Shown: positions 51,504-59,319 of the stretch, piece by piece
How the letters are laid out: each line of letters begins with the position of its first letter
Numbering within the stretch: position 1 is the stretch's first letter
Source of the DNA: JBHENW01 sp046261875
GTDB taxonomy: Bacteria > Acidobacteriota > Thermoanaerobaculia > UBA5066 > Gp7-AA6
Direction: 5' to 3'
NCBI GenBank assembly: GCA_046261875.1
Contig: JBHENW010000024.1
Span: 13,238-77,237, forward strand
Length of the DNA stretch: 64,000 nucleotides
The notes under the pieces: generated by a model
What the model was told of the DNA's origin: nothing
The model's input: only the letters and a program-made list of their open reading frames with translations
The model's database searches: none
Program-made: the position numbers and the translations under genes

Positions 51504-52208
51504 ATGGCTGGCTGCGGAGGCTGCTCGGCTGGAGGCAACTCGTTCAATCCCGGCGGGCACTACATCGGGATCCGAATCAACGAAAACGAGGACGGGCGGG
51601 TCGTCTTTTGCGAGACGCTCGGGCAGACCGTCGAGAAGGGTCAGCGGGTCATCGTCGAGGGGGACATCGGGCTCGAGTACGGCCAGGTCGTCAGCCTCCG
51701 CCCCATGATCCTCAAGCAATGCCAGCTGCGTGACGCGCGGAGGCTCGTCCGGATCGCCAACGACGGCGACCGGGTCAGCTACGACGCCAAGCTGGACCGC
51801 GAAACACGCTTCTTCGCCGAGGTAGCCGACGAGGCAGCCGAGAAGCGGCTCCCCATGAAGCTCATCCGGACGGAGGAGAGCTTCGACGGCCGCAAGATCA
51901 CCGTCTATTACACCTCCGAGAGCCGGGTGGATTACAGAAAGCTCGTGGCGGACCTGGCGCTGCGCCACCCCGTCCGCATCGAAATGCGGCAAGTCGGCCC
52001 GCGGGACGAGACGAAGATGCGCGGCGGCCTCGGGCCATGCGGTCTCACGCTCTGCTGTTCGACGTTTCTGAAGTCCTTTCACCCGGTCACGATCAAGATG
52101 GCCAAGAGCCAGAACCTCTCCCTGAACCCTTCGAAGATCTCGGGGATGTGCGGCCGGCTGATGTGCTGCCTGGCGTACGAGGACGAGGGGACGGCGAAAA
52201 CGGCCTGA
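51504..52208 (+). CDS. ricT: PSP1/RicT-family protein
   Basis: 234 residues. The PSP1 core includes EKGQRVIVEGDIGLEYGQVV, VYYTSESRVDYRKLVADLAL and RIEMRQVGPRDETKMRGGLG. The Cys motifs GPCGLTLCCSTFL and GMCGRLMCCLAYED are ligands of the Fe-S cluster in the RicA-RicF-RicT (YaaT) complex, which in Bacillus guides RNase Y processing and phosphorelay. The N-terminus adds GCGGCSAGG, another Cys cluster. It precedes an Hfq-like gene, giving a small RNA-processing neighbourhood. Confidence 0.92.
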   Translation: MAGCGGCSAGGNSFNPGGHYIGIRINENEDGRVVFCETLGQTVEKGQRVIVEGDIGLEYGQVVSLRPMILKQCQLRDARRLVRIANDGDRVSYDAKLDRETRFFAEVADEAAEKRLPMKLIRTEESFDGRKITVYYTSESRVDYRKLVADLALRHPVRIEMRQVGPRDETKMRGGLGPCGLTLCCSTFLKSFHPVTIKMAKSQNLSLNPSKISGMCGRLMCCLAYEDEGTAKTA

Positions 52209-52233
52209 GCCTCCCGCGCGCGCCGACGATCTC

Positions 52234-52253
52234 TCTTAAGCCACGACTTAAGA
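52234..52253. repeat. Inverted repeat TCTTAAG-CCACGA-CTTAAGA between ricT and the Hfq-like gene
   Basis: Perfect 7-bp arms 26 bp after the ricT stop, in a 195-bp intergenic space that otherwise shows no gene. It may be a weak terminator or a binding site. Confidence 0.45.
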
Positions 52254-52403
52254 AACACTTAACGACACGCGCGAGCCTCGGGTACCCGTTGGCAAAGTTG
52301 TTGCTCCGGGGGAGGAAAGGGTTCAGAATTTCCCCAAACTTTCCCTGGTTTTAGATGCCAGGAGTCCCGCCCATATTTTTCGGGGACCCGAAAGAGAAGA
52401 GCC

Positions 52404-52778
52404 GTGGCGAATCGCAACACGTCAGGGGGCGCGTACCGCTCGGAGGACGAGACCCCCACCAACAGAAAACTCATCCGCCCGAACCTGGCGGAGCTGGGAG
52501 ACCGCTACCCGACACGCAGCTTCCAGCAGCGCAAGCAGGTCCCGCCGGAGCAGACCAACGCCGAGAGCTACTACTACCTCAAGCAGATGGCTGCGAAGAC
52601 CCCGATGGTCGTCGTGTTGACCGACGGCGAGGAGATTCGCGGCTGGATCGAGTGGTACGACAAGGCCTGTCTGAAGGTGAACCGCGAGCGGGGGCCGAAT
52701 CTCCTCATCCCGAAAGCCTCGATCAAGTACCTGTACAAGCAGGCGGAGGAAGAGGGGATACGAGGGGGCAACCGGTAG
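52404..52778 (+). CDS. Hfq-like RNA chaperone with N-terminal extension
   Basis: 124 residues from GTG 52404. The Sm-like domain occupies about residues 50-112: ESYYYLKQMAAKTPMVVVLT, DGEEIRGWIEWYDKACLKVN and LLIPKASIKYLYKQ, where the Sm2 motif YKHAI of classic Hfq is replaced by IPKASI. The first 48 residues are a polar extension (RSEDETPTNRKLIRPNLAEL) not found in E. coli Hfq. Probably a riboregulator. It lies 195 bp after ricT. Confidence 0.8.
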   Translation: MANRNTSGGAYRSEDETPTNRKLIRPNLAELGDRYPTRSFQQRKQVPPEQTNAESYYYLKQMAAKTPMVVVLTDGEEIRGWIEWYDKACLKVNRERGPNLLIPKASIKYLYKQAEEEGIRGGNR

Positions 52779-52824
52779 GCTCAGGCGACCGCAAAGTCGC
52801 GCCGCCCTGACGCATCGTCCAGCC

Positions 52825-53618
52825 TCAGTCGCCCAGAAGGAGAATGTCCTGTCCCGCCGGTGAATCTCCATCCCCCGGGAGGAATCCAGGACAGAGCCAT
52901 TGGATCCGAAGCCGGGCTCCCGCGACGAGCTCAGCGAAATACTCCTTTTCGTATGCGACCCCCGACTCGGGGTTGAGCGTAGAACGCCAACGAACGCGCC
53001 GGGACGCGTCGCCGTGCGGGAAGGCGCGGGATCTTCCGCTGCCGGTTCTGCTCGTCTTTTCGAAGAGAAAAGCGGTAATGAGTACCGCGCGCCCTGGACG
53101 AAGAACCCGCCGATCTCCTTCAGGTAGCGCCGCGCGCCCGGCGGCATGAGATGGGTGAAAACCGACTTGGCCAGTACGAAGTCTGCTCCGCCCTCCCTCA
53201 TGGGGAACCGAAAGCGCTCTACCGGGACGCCTTTTCGCGTTCCGTAGGCAGAAAAGACCCGCGCGAGTCACCGCGGGTCGGGCCCGTAACGCCCCTGACA
53301 CCACCGCAGGGCGTTGGGATTGACGTCGAAGCCGACGTAGCCGGCGCCGGCGCCCGCCCGAGAGAGCAGACCGGGCACCCTCACTCCTGTACCGCAACCG
53401 ATGTCGAGCACCTGGTCCCCAGGTTGAACCAGACGGAGCTGATCGATCAGGTCCAACATGTCCGCGGCGGAGGTCTCATAGGCTGACAACGGACCGGTGT
53501 GCCGTCTCAACCACTGCGGGGGCAGGTCCGGTCGGTTCCGAAGAACGCGCCCCAGGCGATCGACCGGCTCAGCCAACCTGAGGAAACCCTCCCGGGCGAG
53601 GCGGCCCAGTCGATACAC
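52825..53618 (-). pseudogene. SAM-dependent methyltransferase with an internal TGA and a frameshift
   Basis: Class I methyltransferase. GTG 53618 opens MYRLGRLAREGFLRLAEPVD; the SAM motif is GDQVLDIGCGTGVRVPGLLS followed by GYVGFDVNPNALRWCQGRYG. The frame then stops at TGA 53268-53270 but coding sense continues in the same frame (RVFSAYGTRKGVPVERFRFP, FVLAKSVFTHLMPPGARRYL, KEIGGFFVQG). Near 53095 it shifts one frame to AVLITAFLFEK, YEKEYFAELVAGARLRIQW and QDILLLGD. It sits at the end of the exopolysaccharide cluster and would have modified a sugar or lipid carrier. Confidence 0.78.
53252..53279 (-). terminator. Terminator-like hairpin over the internal stop of the methyltransferase
   Basis: On the minus strand GACCCGCG-GTGACTCG-CGCGGGTC forms a perfect 8-bp stem whose loop contains the TGA stop, followed by TTTT. 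It could end transcription at the premature stop, or it is a chance structure in GC-rich coding DNA. Confidence 0.4.
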
Positions 53619-53677
53619 AGCCCTCGAGAGATGCCCCGCCGCGGCAGACGTATCGGAAAGCGCCGTCTGCTCGAGCG

Positions 53678-55111
53678 TTACCGAGCGCCCCTCCCCGAAA
53701 GCACCGCGGGGACGGTCTTAAGCAGGATTTTCAGGTCCAGCAGAGGGGTCCAGGTGTCGATGTACTTGAGGTCCAGGGCCATCCAGCGGTCGAAATCCAG
53801 GTCGTTGCGCCCCGAGATCTGCCAGAGGCAGGTGATGCCGGGGTTCATGGAGAGCCGGCGGCGCTGCCAGGGCTCGTAGCGCGAGACCTCTTCCGGCAGG
53901 GGGGGCCGCGGCCCGACGAGGCTCATGTCTCCGACGATGACGTTGATGAGCTGGGGCAGCTCGTCCACCGAGAGCCTGCGCAGCCAGCGCCCGACCGGAG
54001 TGGAACGGGGATCCCGGGAGACCTTGAAAACGGGACCGGTCATCTCGTTCAGGTGCGAGATCTCGGAAAGGCGCTCCTCGGCCCCCGCTTCCATAGTCCG
54101 GAACTTGAGGAGGGTGAAGTGCCGGCCGTTCAGGCCGCACCGCACCTGACGGAAGAAGATCGGACCGGGCGAGGAAAGCTTGATCGCCAGCGCGGCGATG
54201 ATCTGGATCGGCAGCGTCAGCAGGAAAAGCCCGAGGGAGAGCGTCAGGTCGATCGCGCGCTTCACCACGAGCTGCATCGGGTTGGACGGCGTCGTCGTGA
54301 AAGAGAGCAGGGGGATGCCGTCGAGCTCTTCGAGCACGGGCCGCGCGAGGACGTGCGGGAAGATGTCGAGGGAGACGTGGGCGCGCACGCCGTGCCGTTC
54401 CGCGACGAGAAGCGCTTCCTCGTACTCCCCGAGCTTCCCCTTCTCGATGACGAAAATCAGCTCGTCCACGACCTCGCGCATCAGCGTCGGCTCGAGGTCC
54501 GTGATCCTGCCCAGGCAGGGCCAGCGGTTGGACCGGCGGATCTCCCCGCCGTTGTCATCGTCGAGATAACCCACGACGTGGAAGCCCCAGTGGGGATGTG
54601 CTTCGAGAAAGTCCGCGAGCTTCGTCGCCTTGGGTCCCGTGCCGACGAGGAGCACGGTGCGGAAGTTGTAGCCGCGGCTGCGCACCCAGCGCGAGAGGAG
54701 GCGCAACGCGACTTTCTCGGAGGTCAGGATCGTGAAGTTGACGATGCCGAATACGACGAGGAACCAGCGGCTGACGAAGTCGAGCCGCAGCCCGTACACG
54801 AAGAGTGCGAGGATCGCCGTTCCCCCAAACGCCACCTTCATCGCCGACCAGATCTCCTCTCCGAGGGGCAACGTCCGGTGGCTCCGGTAGAAGCCGGCGC
54901 CGTAGAGGAGGAGGCCCCAGATCGGCAGGATCACGGGGATCAGGGCCAGGTAACGCTCGAGCGGGAAGAGGGGCGAAGGGAAAATGGAGGGGAGAACGAA
55001 CGTGAGGATCCCGTGGCGGATGAAGTACGCCACGGGAACGGACAGGGCTGTCAGGGCGAGGTCCCCGATCAGCACCCCGAGAGCAATCGCACGCGCTTTC
55101 TGTTTGAGCAC
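53678..55111 (-). CDS. Polyprenyl-phosphate sugar-1-phosphate transferase (WcaJ/WbaP type)
   Basis: 477-residue initiating enzyme of exopolysaccharide synthesis, moving a hexose-1-phosphate to undecaprenyl phosphate. N-terminal four-helix part (LALTALSVPVAYFIRHG and following), a CoA-binding-like Rossmann domain (VLLVGTGPKATKLADFLEAH, VGYLDDDNGG), then the catalytic core: SPGPIFFRQVRCGLNGRHF, LLKFRTMEAGAEERL, ELPQLINVIVGDMSLVGPRP and PGITCLWQISGRNDLDFDRW. It heads the functional sense of the minus-strand glycosyltransferase cluster (55153-59249). Confidence 0.93.
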   Translation of the reverse strand: MLKQKARAIALGVLIGDLALTALSVPVAYFIRHGILTFVLPSIFPSPLFPLERYLALIPVILPIWGLLLYGAGFYRSHRTLPLGEEIWSAMKVAFGGTAILALFVYGLRLDFVSRWFLVVFGIVNFTILTSEKVALRLLSRWVRSRGYNFRTVLLVGTGPKATKLADFLEAHPHWGFHVVGYLDDDNGGEIRRSNRWPCLGRITDLEPTLMREVVDELIFVIEKGKLGEYEEALLVAERHGVRAHVSLDIFPHVLARPVLEELDGIPLLSFTTTPSNPMQLVVKRAIDLTLSLGLFLLTLPIQIIAALAIKLSSPGPIFFRQVRCGLNGRHFTLLKFRTMEAGAEERLSEISHLNEMTGPVFKVSRDPRSTPVGRWLRRLSVDELPQLINVIVGDMSLVGPRPPLPEEVSRYEPWQRRRLSMNPGITCLWQISGRNDLDFDRWMALDLKYIDTWTPLLDLKILLKTVPAVLSGRGAR

Positions 55112-55152
55112 CGAATCACGCCGGACCGTCAGGCCCGTAAACCCGCGGGATG

Positions 55153-56256
55153 TTATGGGATGCGGGGCTTGCCTTCAAGAAGGGCTTCGTAACGGTTGGT
55201 GACGTCATCCCAGCGATAGCGCTCGTTTGCCCGGCTGCGTGCCCGCTCTTTCCATACGGAGTAGCCCTCCGGAGCATTTAGGACCTCGGTCAAGAGGCGC
55301 GTGAGGGTCTCCGGCCGTTTGGCGTCGAAATGCAGGCCGGCCCCGCCGGCCACCTCATCGTTCTCGGGCGACCGGTTGTAGCAGACGATCCGGCCATAGC
55401 CCATCGCCTCGACCAGCGCCGGATGGGTTCCCCCGATCTCGGTGGCCTGGATGTACACGCCCGCGTTGGCCAGGAGCTGTCGGTAACCCTCCCCGTACAA
55501 GGCCCCCAGGAAGAGCACGCGGCGGTCGGCATGCTGTTTCACGCGCGCGACGTAATCTGCGGAGTAAGGCGCGTCTCCGACCATGACGAGCGGGGTCTTT
55601 CCCGGGACGCCGCGATAGGCGCTCACGACGGCATCGGCGTTGTTCTCCGGCTCCATCCGCGAGACATAGAGGACGTACTGTTCCGGCTGGAGTCCGAGCC
55701 GCTTCAGCACCCCCGCGCCCGTGGGTCTGGGGAGGTCGGCTCCATACGGGATGAAGACCGATTCGAAACCGTAGCGGTTCCGGTAGTAGTTGCGGATCAC
55801 CTCGGCGTCCGACACGACGGCGTCGGGTATCCGCGTCGAGAGCTTCTCCGATACGCCGTATGCCCAGCGGCCGATGGCGCTCCACTTGCGCCGGTTCCGC
55901 TCGAGGCCGTCCACGTTCAGGACGACGCGCGTGCTGCTCCGCAGCCTCGGAAGCCAGCAGAAAACGGCGTTGATCGCGTTGCAGACGAGGACCGCGTCAT
56001 AGCGCGCGAAGGCCGCGTCCACCGACGAGAGGAGGCCGTGGACGACGGTGTCGAGGTACTTGGTCGCGATCGTCGGAAGAACCTTGATCCGGACGCCCCG
56101 GTAGCTCGTCGTCCCCGGTTCCGCGTATTGCTTGCGCGTGTAGACGGTGACGTCGTGCCCTCGCGCCGCGAGCCGGGCCGAAAGCTCCTCGGCGAGCGTT
56201 TCGAAACCGCCGTACCGGGCGGGTATCCCCCGCGTCCCGAGGATCGCGAGACGCAT
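55153..56256 (-). CDS. Glycosyltransferase, DUF1972/GT4 type
   Basis: 367 residues. Opens MRLAILGTRGIPARYGGFET, the DUF1972 signature, then YTRKQYAEPGTTSYRGVRIK and LNVDGLERNRRKWSAIGRWA. The GT-B C-half has YVLYVSRMEPENNADAVVSA and YIQATEIGGTHPALVEAMGY with the conserved Glu of the EX7E motif. Such rhamnosyl- or hexosyl-transferases extend lipid-linked repeat units. It is 41 bp from the downstream sugar-phosphate transferase. Confidence 0.92.
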   Translation of the reverse strand: MRLAILGTRGIPARYGGFETLAEELSARLAARGHDVTVYTRKQYAEPGTTSYRGVRIKVLPTIATKYLDTVVHGLLSSVDAAFARYDAVLVCNAINAVFCWLPRLRSSTRVVLNVDGLERNRRKWSAIGRWAYGVSEKLSTRIPDAVVSDAEVIRNYYRNRYGFESVFIPYGADLPRPTGAGVLKRLGLQPEQYVLYVSRMEPENNADAVVSAYRGVPGKTPLVMVGDAPYSADYVARVKQHADRRVLFLGALYGEGYRQLLANAGVYIQATEIGGTHPALVEAMGYGRIVCYNRSPENDEVAGGAGLHFDAKRPETLTRLLTEVLNAPEGYSVWKERARSRANERYRWDDVTNRYEALLEGKPRIP

Positions 56257-56268
56257 GGGGGGAAGCTA

Positions 56269-57225
56269 TCAGGATGACGGGCGTTTCCGCCGCCGCCTCA
56301 CGAGTCGCTGAATCTCCCGCCGCTTCGCCCAGAGCCTCTTCCGGTTGCGCCAGAGCCAGCCGAAGGCCGGGAGCGAGCTCCTTTCGACGGTCAGGCAGGC
56401 GCCGAGCACGACGAGGTCTCGGGCGAGAGTCGGCACGAGCGTGACCAAAAACTCCCCGGCCGACTGGTTGTTGACCCGCAAGAGAAACCGGTTCTTTACG
56501 CTGTGCCGGTTCACGTCCGGGGACATCCGCCCGCGCCGCGAGGGGAGGTTGCGCCGCCGGTGGTAGGCAACCGCCCGGGGCAGGTAGAGGCACTTCCATC
56601 CGAGTTTGCGGAGCCTCCAGGCGAGGTCTGCGTCCTCGCGGTAGAGAAAGAAGTCCGAATCGAAGAACCCGGTCGAAATCTTCGCGCTCTCCAGGGCGGC
56701 CCGCCGGTAGAAGCCCGCGGCGCCGCTCGCTCCGAAGACGAGCTCCTCGGCAAGGTACCGCCCATCGGCCGGCTGCTGGGAGCCCCGGTCGAAGTGGCGG
56801 CACGAGGCGGTGAAGTAGATCCCCGTCGAGTCGAGCAACGAGGTCGCCGCCAGGTCCTCCCCCTCTGCGCGATAGATCCGTCCGGAGGCCGATCCGACCT
56901 CCGGGCTCCGATTCAGCCTCTCCGCGAGGACCTCGCAGAAATCCGCCTCGAGGCGGCAGTCGGGATTCAGCGCGAGCACGTACCGGCCCGACGTCGCTTC
57001 GATCCCGGCGTTCATCGCGGCGGCGAAGCCGAGGTTGGAGGGGAGCGCGATCAGGCGCAGCCGCGGAGCGTAGCCGCGAGCGATCTCGCGCGATCGGTCC
57101 GTCGAGGCGTTGTCCACGACGACCGTCTCCGTCGAAACCCCCTTCTGCCCGAGGGCAGACTCGATCGAGAAGGGGAGGTCCGCGGCGTCCCCGTGCGAGA
57201 CGATGACGATGGAGACATCAGGCAT
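56269..57225 (-). CDS. GT2-family glycosyltransferase A
   Basis: 318 residues, GT-A fold: VSIVIVSHGDAADLPFSIES, VVVDNASTDRSREIARGYAP, SNLGFAAAMNAGIEATSGRY and the metal site LNPDCR (DxD-like). FFLYREDADLAWRLRKLGWK is the typical GT2 acceptor-loop motif. A basic C-terminus (RRRRKRPSS) follows. Its ATG at 57225 overlaps the 3' end of the next upstream glycosyltransferase by 8 bp, within a 7-bp tandem repeat. Confidence 0.92.
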   Translation of the reverse strand: MPDVSIVIVSHGDAADLPFSIESALGQKGVSTETVVVDNASTDRSREIARGYAPRLRLIALPSNLGFAAAMNAGIEATSGRYVLALNPDCRLEADFCEVLAERLNRSPEVGSASGRIYRAEGEDLAATSLLDSTGIYFTASCRHFDRGSQQPADGRYLAEELVFGASGAAGFYRRAALESAKISTGFFDSDFFLYREDADLAWRLRKLGWKCLYLPRAVAYHRRRNLPSRRGRMSPDVNRHSVKNRFLLRVNNQSAGEFLVTLVPTLARDLVVLGACLTVERSSLPAFGWLWRNRKRLWAKRREIQRLVRRRRKRPSS

Positions 57226-58297
57226 CGGGAAGCGGAAGTCGGGAGTCGGGACTCGGGAATCGGCTCGACGCCATCTCGAGGACGGCCAGATACCCGCGCG
57301 CCGCTTCGTCCTTCGGGTGCGGGACCCGCCGTCGGAAAGGAAGGGCCGCCAGCCGCATCAGCATCCCGGCGGTCAGCAGGAGCCGGTACGCGAGCCACGC
57401 CGGCGCCGGGTAATGCAGGCGGCGGTAGAGCAGGGCGTTGCGGTAGTACATCGGAAGGAAGCGGTCGTATCCCAGGCGCCGCGAGGAGGCGCCCCCGCGA
57501 TGGCGGAAGCGCGCCCCGGGAAAGTAGAGGATCGCGCCGCGTCGCGACAGCCGCGCGCAGAGGTCCACGTCCTCGAACCATGCCGGCACGTAACGCTCGT
57601 CGAAGCCGCCGACCGCCGCGAAGGCGTCGGATCGGATCGCCAGAGCCGCGCCGGCCGCCTGCTCCACGGCGATCGGCCTCTCGCGGTCGCTGTCGGCATA
57701 CCGCGTGCGCCGTCTCGCGGGGTTGTTCGGGAAGAGGTGATCGATCAGGAGCAGCTCCGCCGCGTCTCCGGCGAGCGTCGGAAGCCTTCGGAGCTGAAAG
57801 GTGAACTGGTCCTCCCGGCCGGGGCCCGCGAGCTCGTTCCCGCCGGCGTCCTTCGCGCGCGGCTCGACGCCGTCGTCGAGGAGCCTCGGAGCGACCGCGA
57901 CGACGCCGGCGTTCCCGAACGCTTCCGCCAGGCCGGTGAAAGGGTCCCCTTCCGCCCGGGTGTCGGGATTGAGGAAGAGCAGGACGTCGCCGGTGGCAGC
58001 CGCCGCCGCCTGGTTTCCGGCCGGCCCGAGACCGCGATTCTCGCGGTTGGTGATGACCACGGCGCCCGGCCACAGCGCCTCGAGCGCGTCGGCGCGCACC
58101 GCGCCCCCGTTCTCGACGACCACGAGAGACGCCGCCGGCCCCCCCGGCGGCATGCGCCGGCGCGCCGCAGCGAGAGAGGCCACGGCCGCTTCGGTCTCCC
58201 CGGCGTCGTGCCAGGAAACGAGGATGGCCGTGATCTCGCGGACCCGCGCCGCCCCTCCGGCGAGTCGGGACGGGGCGGGGTGGCTGTCCGCCGTCAA
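57218..58297 (-). CDS. GT2-family glycosyltransferase B
   Basis: 359 residues: ITAILVSWHDAGETEAAVAS, NRENRGLGPAGNQAAAAATG and LFLNPDTRAEGDP (metal motif). The acceptor motif is VGGFDERYVPAWFEDVDLCA, then GYDRFLPMYYRNALLYRRLH. Between about 175 and 215 is a loop (HLFPNNPARRRTRYADSDRE) not common in the family. The last residues SSRFPSPDSRLPLPDA are encoded by a heptanucleotide repeat and probably arose by repeat slippage. It probably adds a sugar to the same glycan as its neighbours. Confidence 0.9.
   Translation of the reverse strand: MTADSHPAPSRLAGGAARVREITAILVSWHDAGETEAAVASLAAARRRMPPGGPAASLVVVENGGAVRADALEALWPGAVVITNRENRGLGPAGNQAAAAATGDVLLFLNPDTRAEGDPFTGLAEAFGNAGVVAVAPRLLDDGVEPRAKDAGGNELAGPGREDQFTFQLRRLPTLAGDAAELLLIDHLFPNNPARRRTRYADSDRERPIAVEQAAGAALAIRSDAFAAVGGFDERYVPAWFEDVDLCARLSRRGAILYFPGARFRHRGGASSRRLGYDRFLPMYYRNALLYRRLHYPAPAWLAYRLLLTAGMLMRLAALPFRRRVPHPKDEAARGYLAVLEMASSRFPSPDSRLPLPDA
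57224..57265. repeat. Six tandem 7-bp units (consensus TCGGGAR-like) at a gene overlap
   Basis: Consecutive heptamers ATCGGGA, AGCGGAA, GTCGGGA, GTCGGGA, CTCGGGA, ATCGGCT. They cover the last 14 codons of glycosyltransferase B and reach the ATG of glycosyltransferase A at 57225. A gain or loss of one unit shifts the reading frame of B's tail. Confidence 0.8.
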
Positions 58298-58307
58298 CGC
58301 CCCGGCT

Positions 58308-59249
58308 TCAACGGTCCTCCACGGGAACCGGTGAAGGCCAGACCCTTAATCGGGACGATTCCTGCCGGTGGCGCCGTTGCTCGGAGAGGATCCTCGGCCA
58401 GACCGAAACGAGCAGCAGGATCCCTCTCCATCCGAGCTGTCGCGCGTGGGCCAGGTCGGCGCGCAAGATCGAGCCGAAGCTCCGGCGAAGCAGGGTCTCG
58501 TCGAAGTTGCGGTAGAGCGTGCGCCACCGGTTGCGGGAGATCCAGATCGCCCGCTTGAGCGGGGTCCGCCGGCCGGTGCGCGACCCCTCGTGGCGGGCGA
58601 CGGCGGCCGGATCGCAGACGAAGCGCCACCCTTTCCGAGCCAACCGGAGCGAGAGGTCCGCGTCCTCGTAGTACGCGAAGAAGGCGGGGTCGAAGACCTC
58701 GCCGTGCGATGCCACGCTGTCGAGCGCTTCCCGGCGAAACAGCGCCGCCGTCGCGGAGACGCCGGCCACCTCGAACGCCGAATGCGTCACCGCCGCCGTC
58801 TCGCGCTCTCCCAGGACGGGCAGCGCCTCCCCGCGGGGGCTCCAGAAGATCCCCGCCGAATCGACCCGCGAGCCGTCCCTCGTCAGGACGAGGCCCTGCG
58901 CCCCGGCCAAGCGGTCATCGAGGGCCAGGCGAGCCGCGAGCCGGCAGACGTAATCCGCGGCGAGGACCGCGTCGTTGTTCAACAGGAGAACGAACGGCGA
59001 ACGCGTCCGCGCGATCCCTTCGTTCGCGGCGCCCGCGAATCCCAGGTTCCGCGAGAACGCGATGACCCGGGCTTCCGGAGCTTCGCGAGCCAGGCGCTCG
59101 CGCTCCGGCGCCGCGGAGGCGTTGTCCACGACGATGATCGAGAGGTCGATCTCCACCTGGGCGCGCACTGACCGGATCGCCGCGAAAAGCGAATCTCCGC
59201 CGTCGCGGTTGACCACGATGCAGGCGACTTCCGGCAGATTCTGGGTCAT
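58308..59249 (-). CDS. GT2-family glycosyltransferase C
   Basis: 313 residues: VACIVVNRDGGDSLFAAIRS, IIVVDNASAAPERERLAREA, SRNLGFAGAANEGIARTRSP and LLNNDAVLAADYV. Then FAYYEDADLSLRLARKGWRF near 220-239. The C-terminal part is basic with one hydrophobic stretch (GWRGILLLVSVWP), perhaps a membrane-edge helix. Starts at ATG 59249, 70 bp from the divergent serS start. Confidence 0.92.
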   Translation of the reverse strand: MTQNLPEVACIVVNRDGGDSLFAAIRSVRAQVEIDLSIIVVDNASAAPERERLAREAPEARVIAFSRNLGFAGAANEGIARTRSPFVLLLNNDAVLAADYVCRLAARLALDDRLAGAQGLVLTRDGSRVDSAGIFWSPRGEALPVLGERETAAVTHSAFEVAGVSATAALFRREALDSVASHGEVFDPAFFAYYEDADLSLRLARKGWRFVCDPAAVARHEGSRTGRRTPLKRAIWISRNRWRTLYRNFDETLLRRSFGSILRADLAHARQLGWRGILLLVSVWPRILSEQRRHRQESSRLRVWPSPVPVEDR

Positions 59250-59295
59250 TTCGAAGCGCGCGTTTGCGGCGGACGCGTTGTTGACTCCCCTTCGC

Positions 59296-59314
59296 GCGCG
59301 ATATCAAATCGCGC
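59296..59314. promoter_or_regulatory. Inverted repeat GCGCGAT-ATCAA-ATCGCGC in the serS leader
   Basis: Perfect 7-bp arms ending 6 bp before the serS ATG. TTGACT at 59281-59286 lies just upstream and could be a -35 box for serS, with ATATCAAAT as a poor -10. The repeat could be an operator or an RNA hairpin covering the ribosome site. Confidence 0.4.
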
Positions 59315-59319
59315 TTTTC

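Noticed and set aside
57224..57265. CRISPR array
   Set aside because: The units are 7 bp in direct tandem without spacers.
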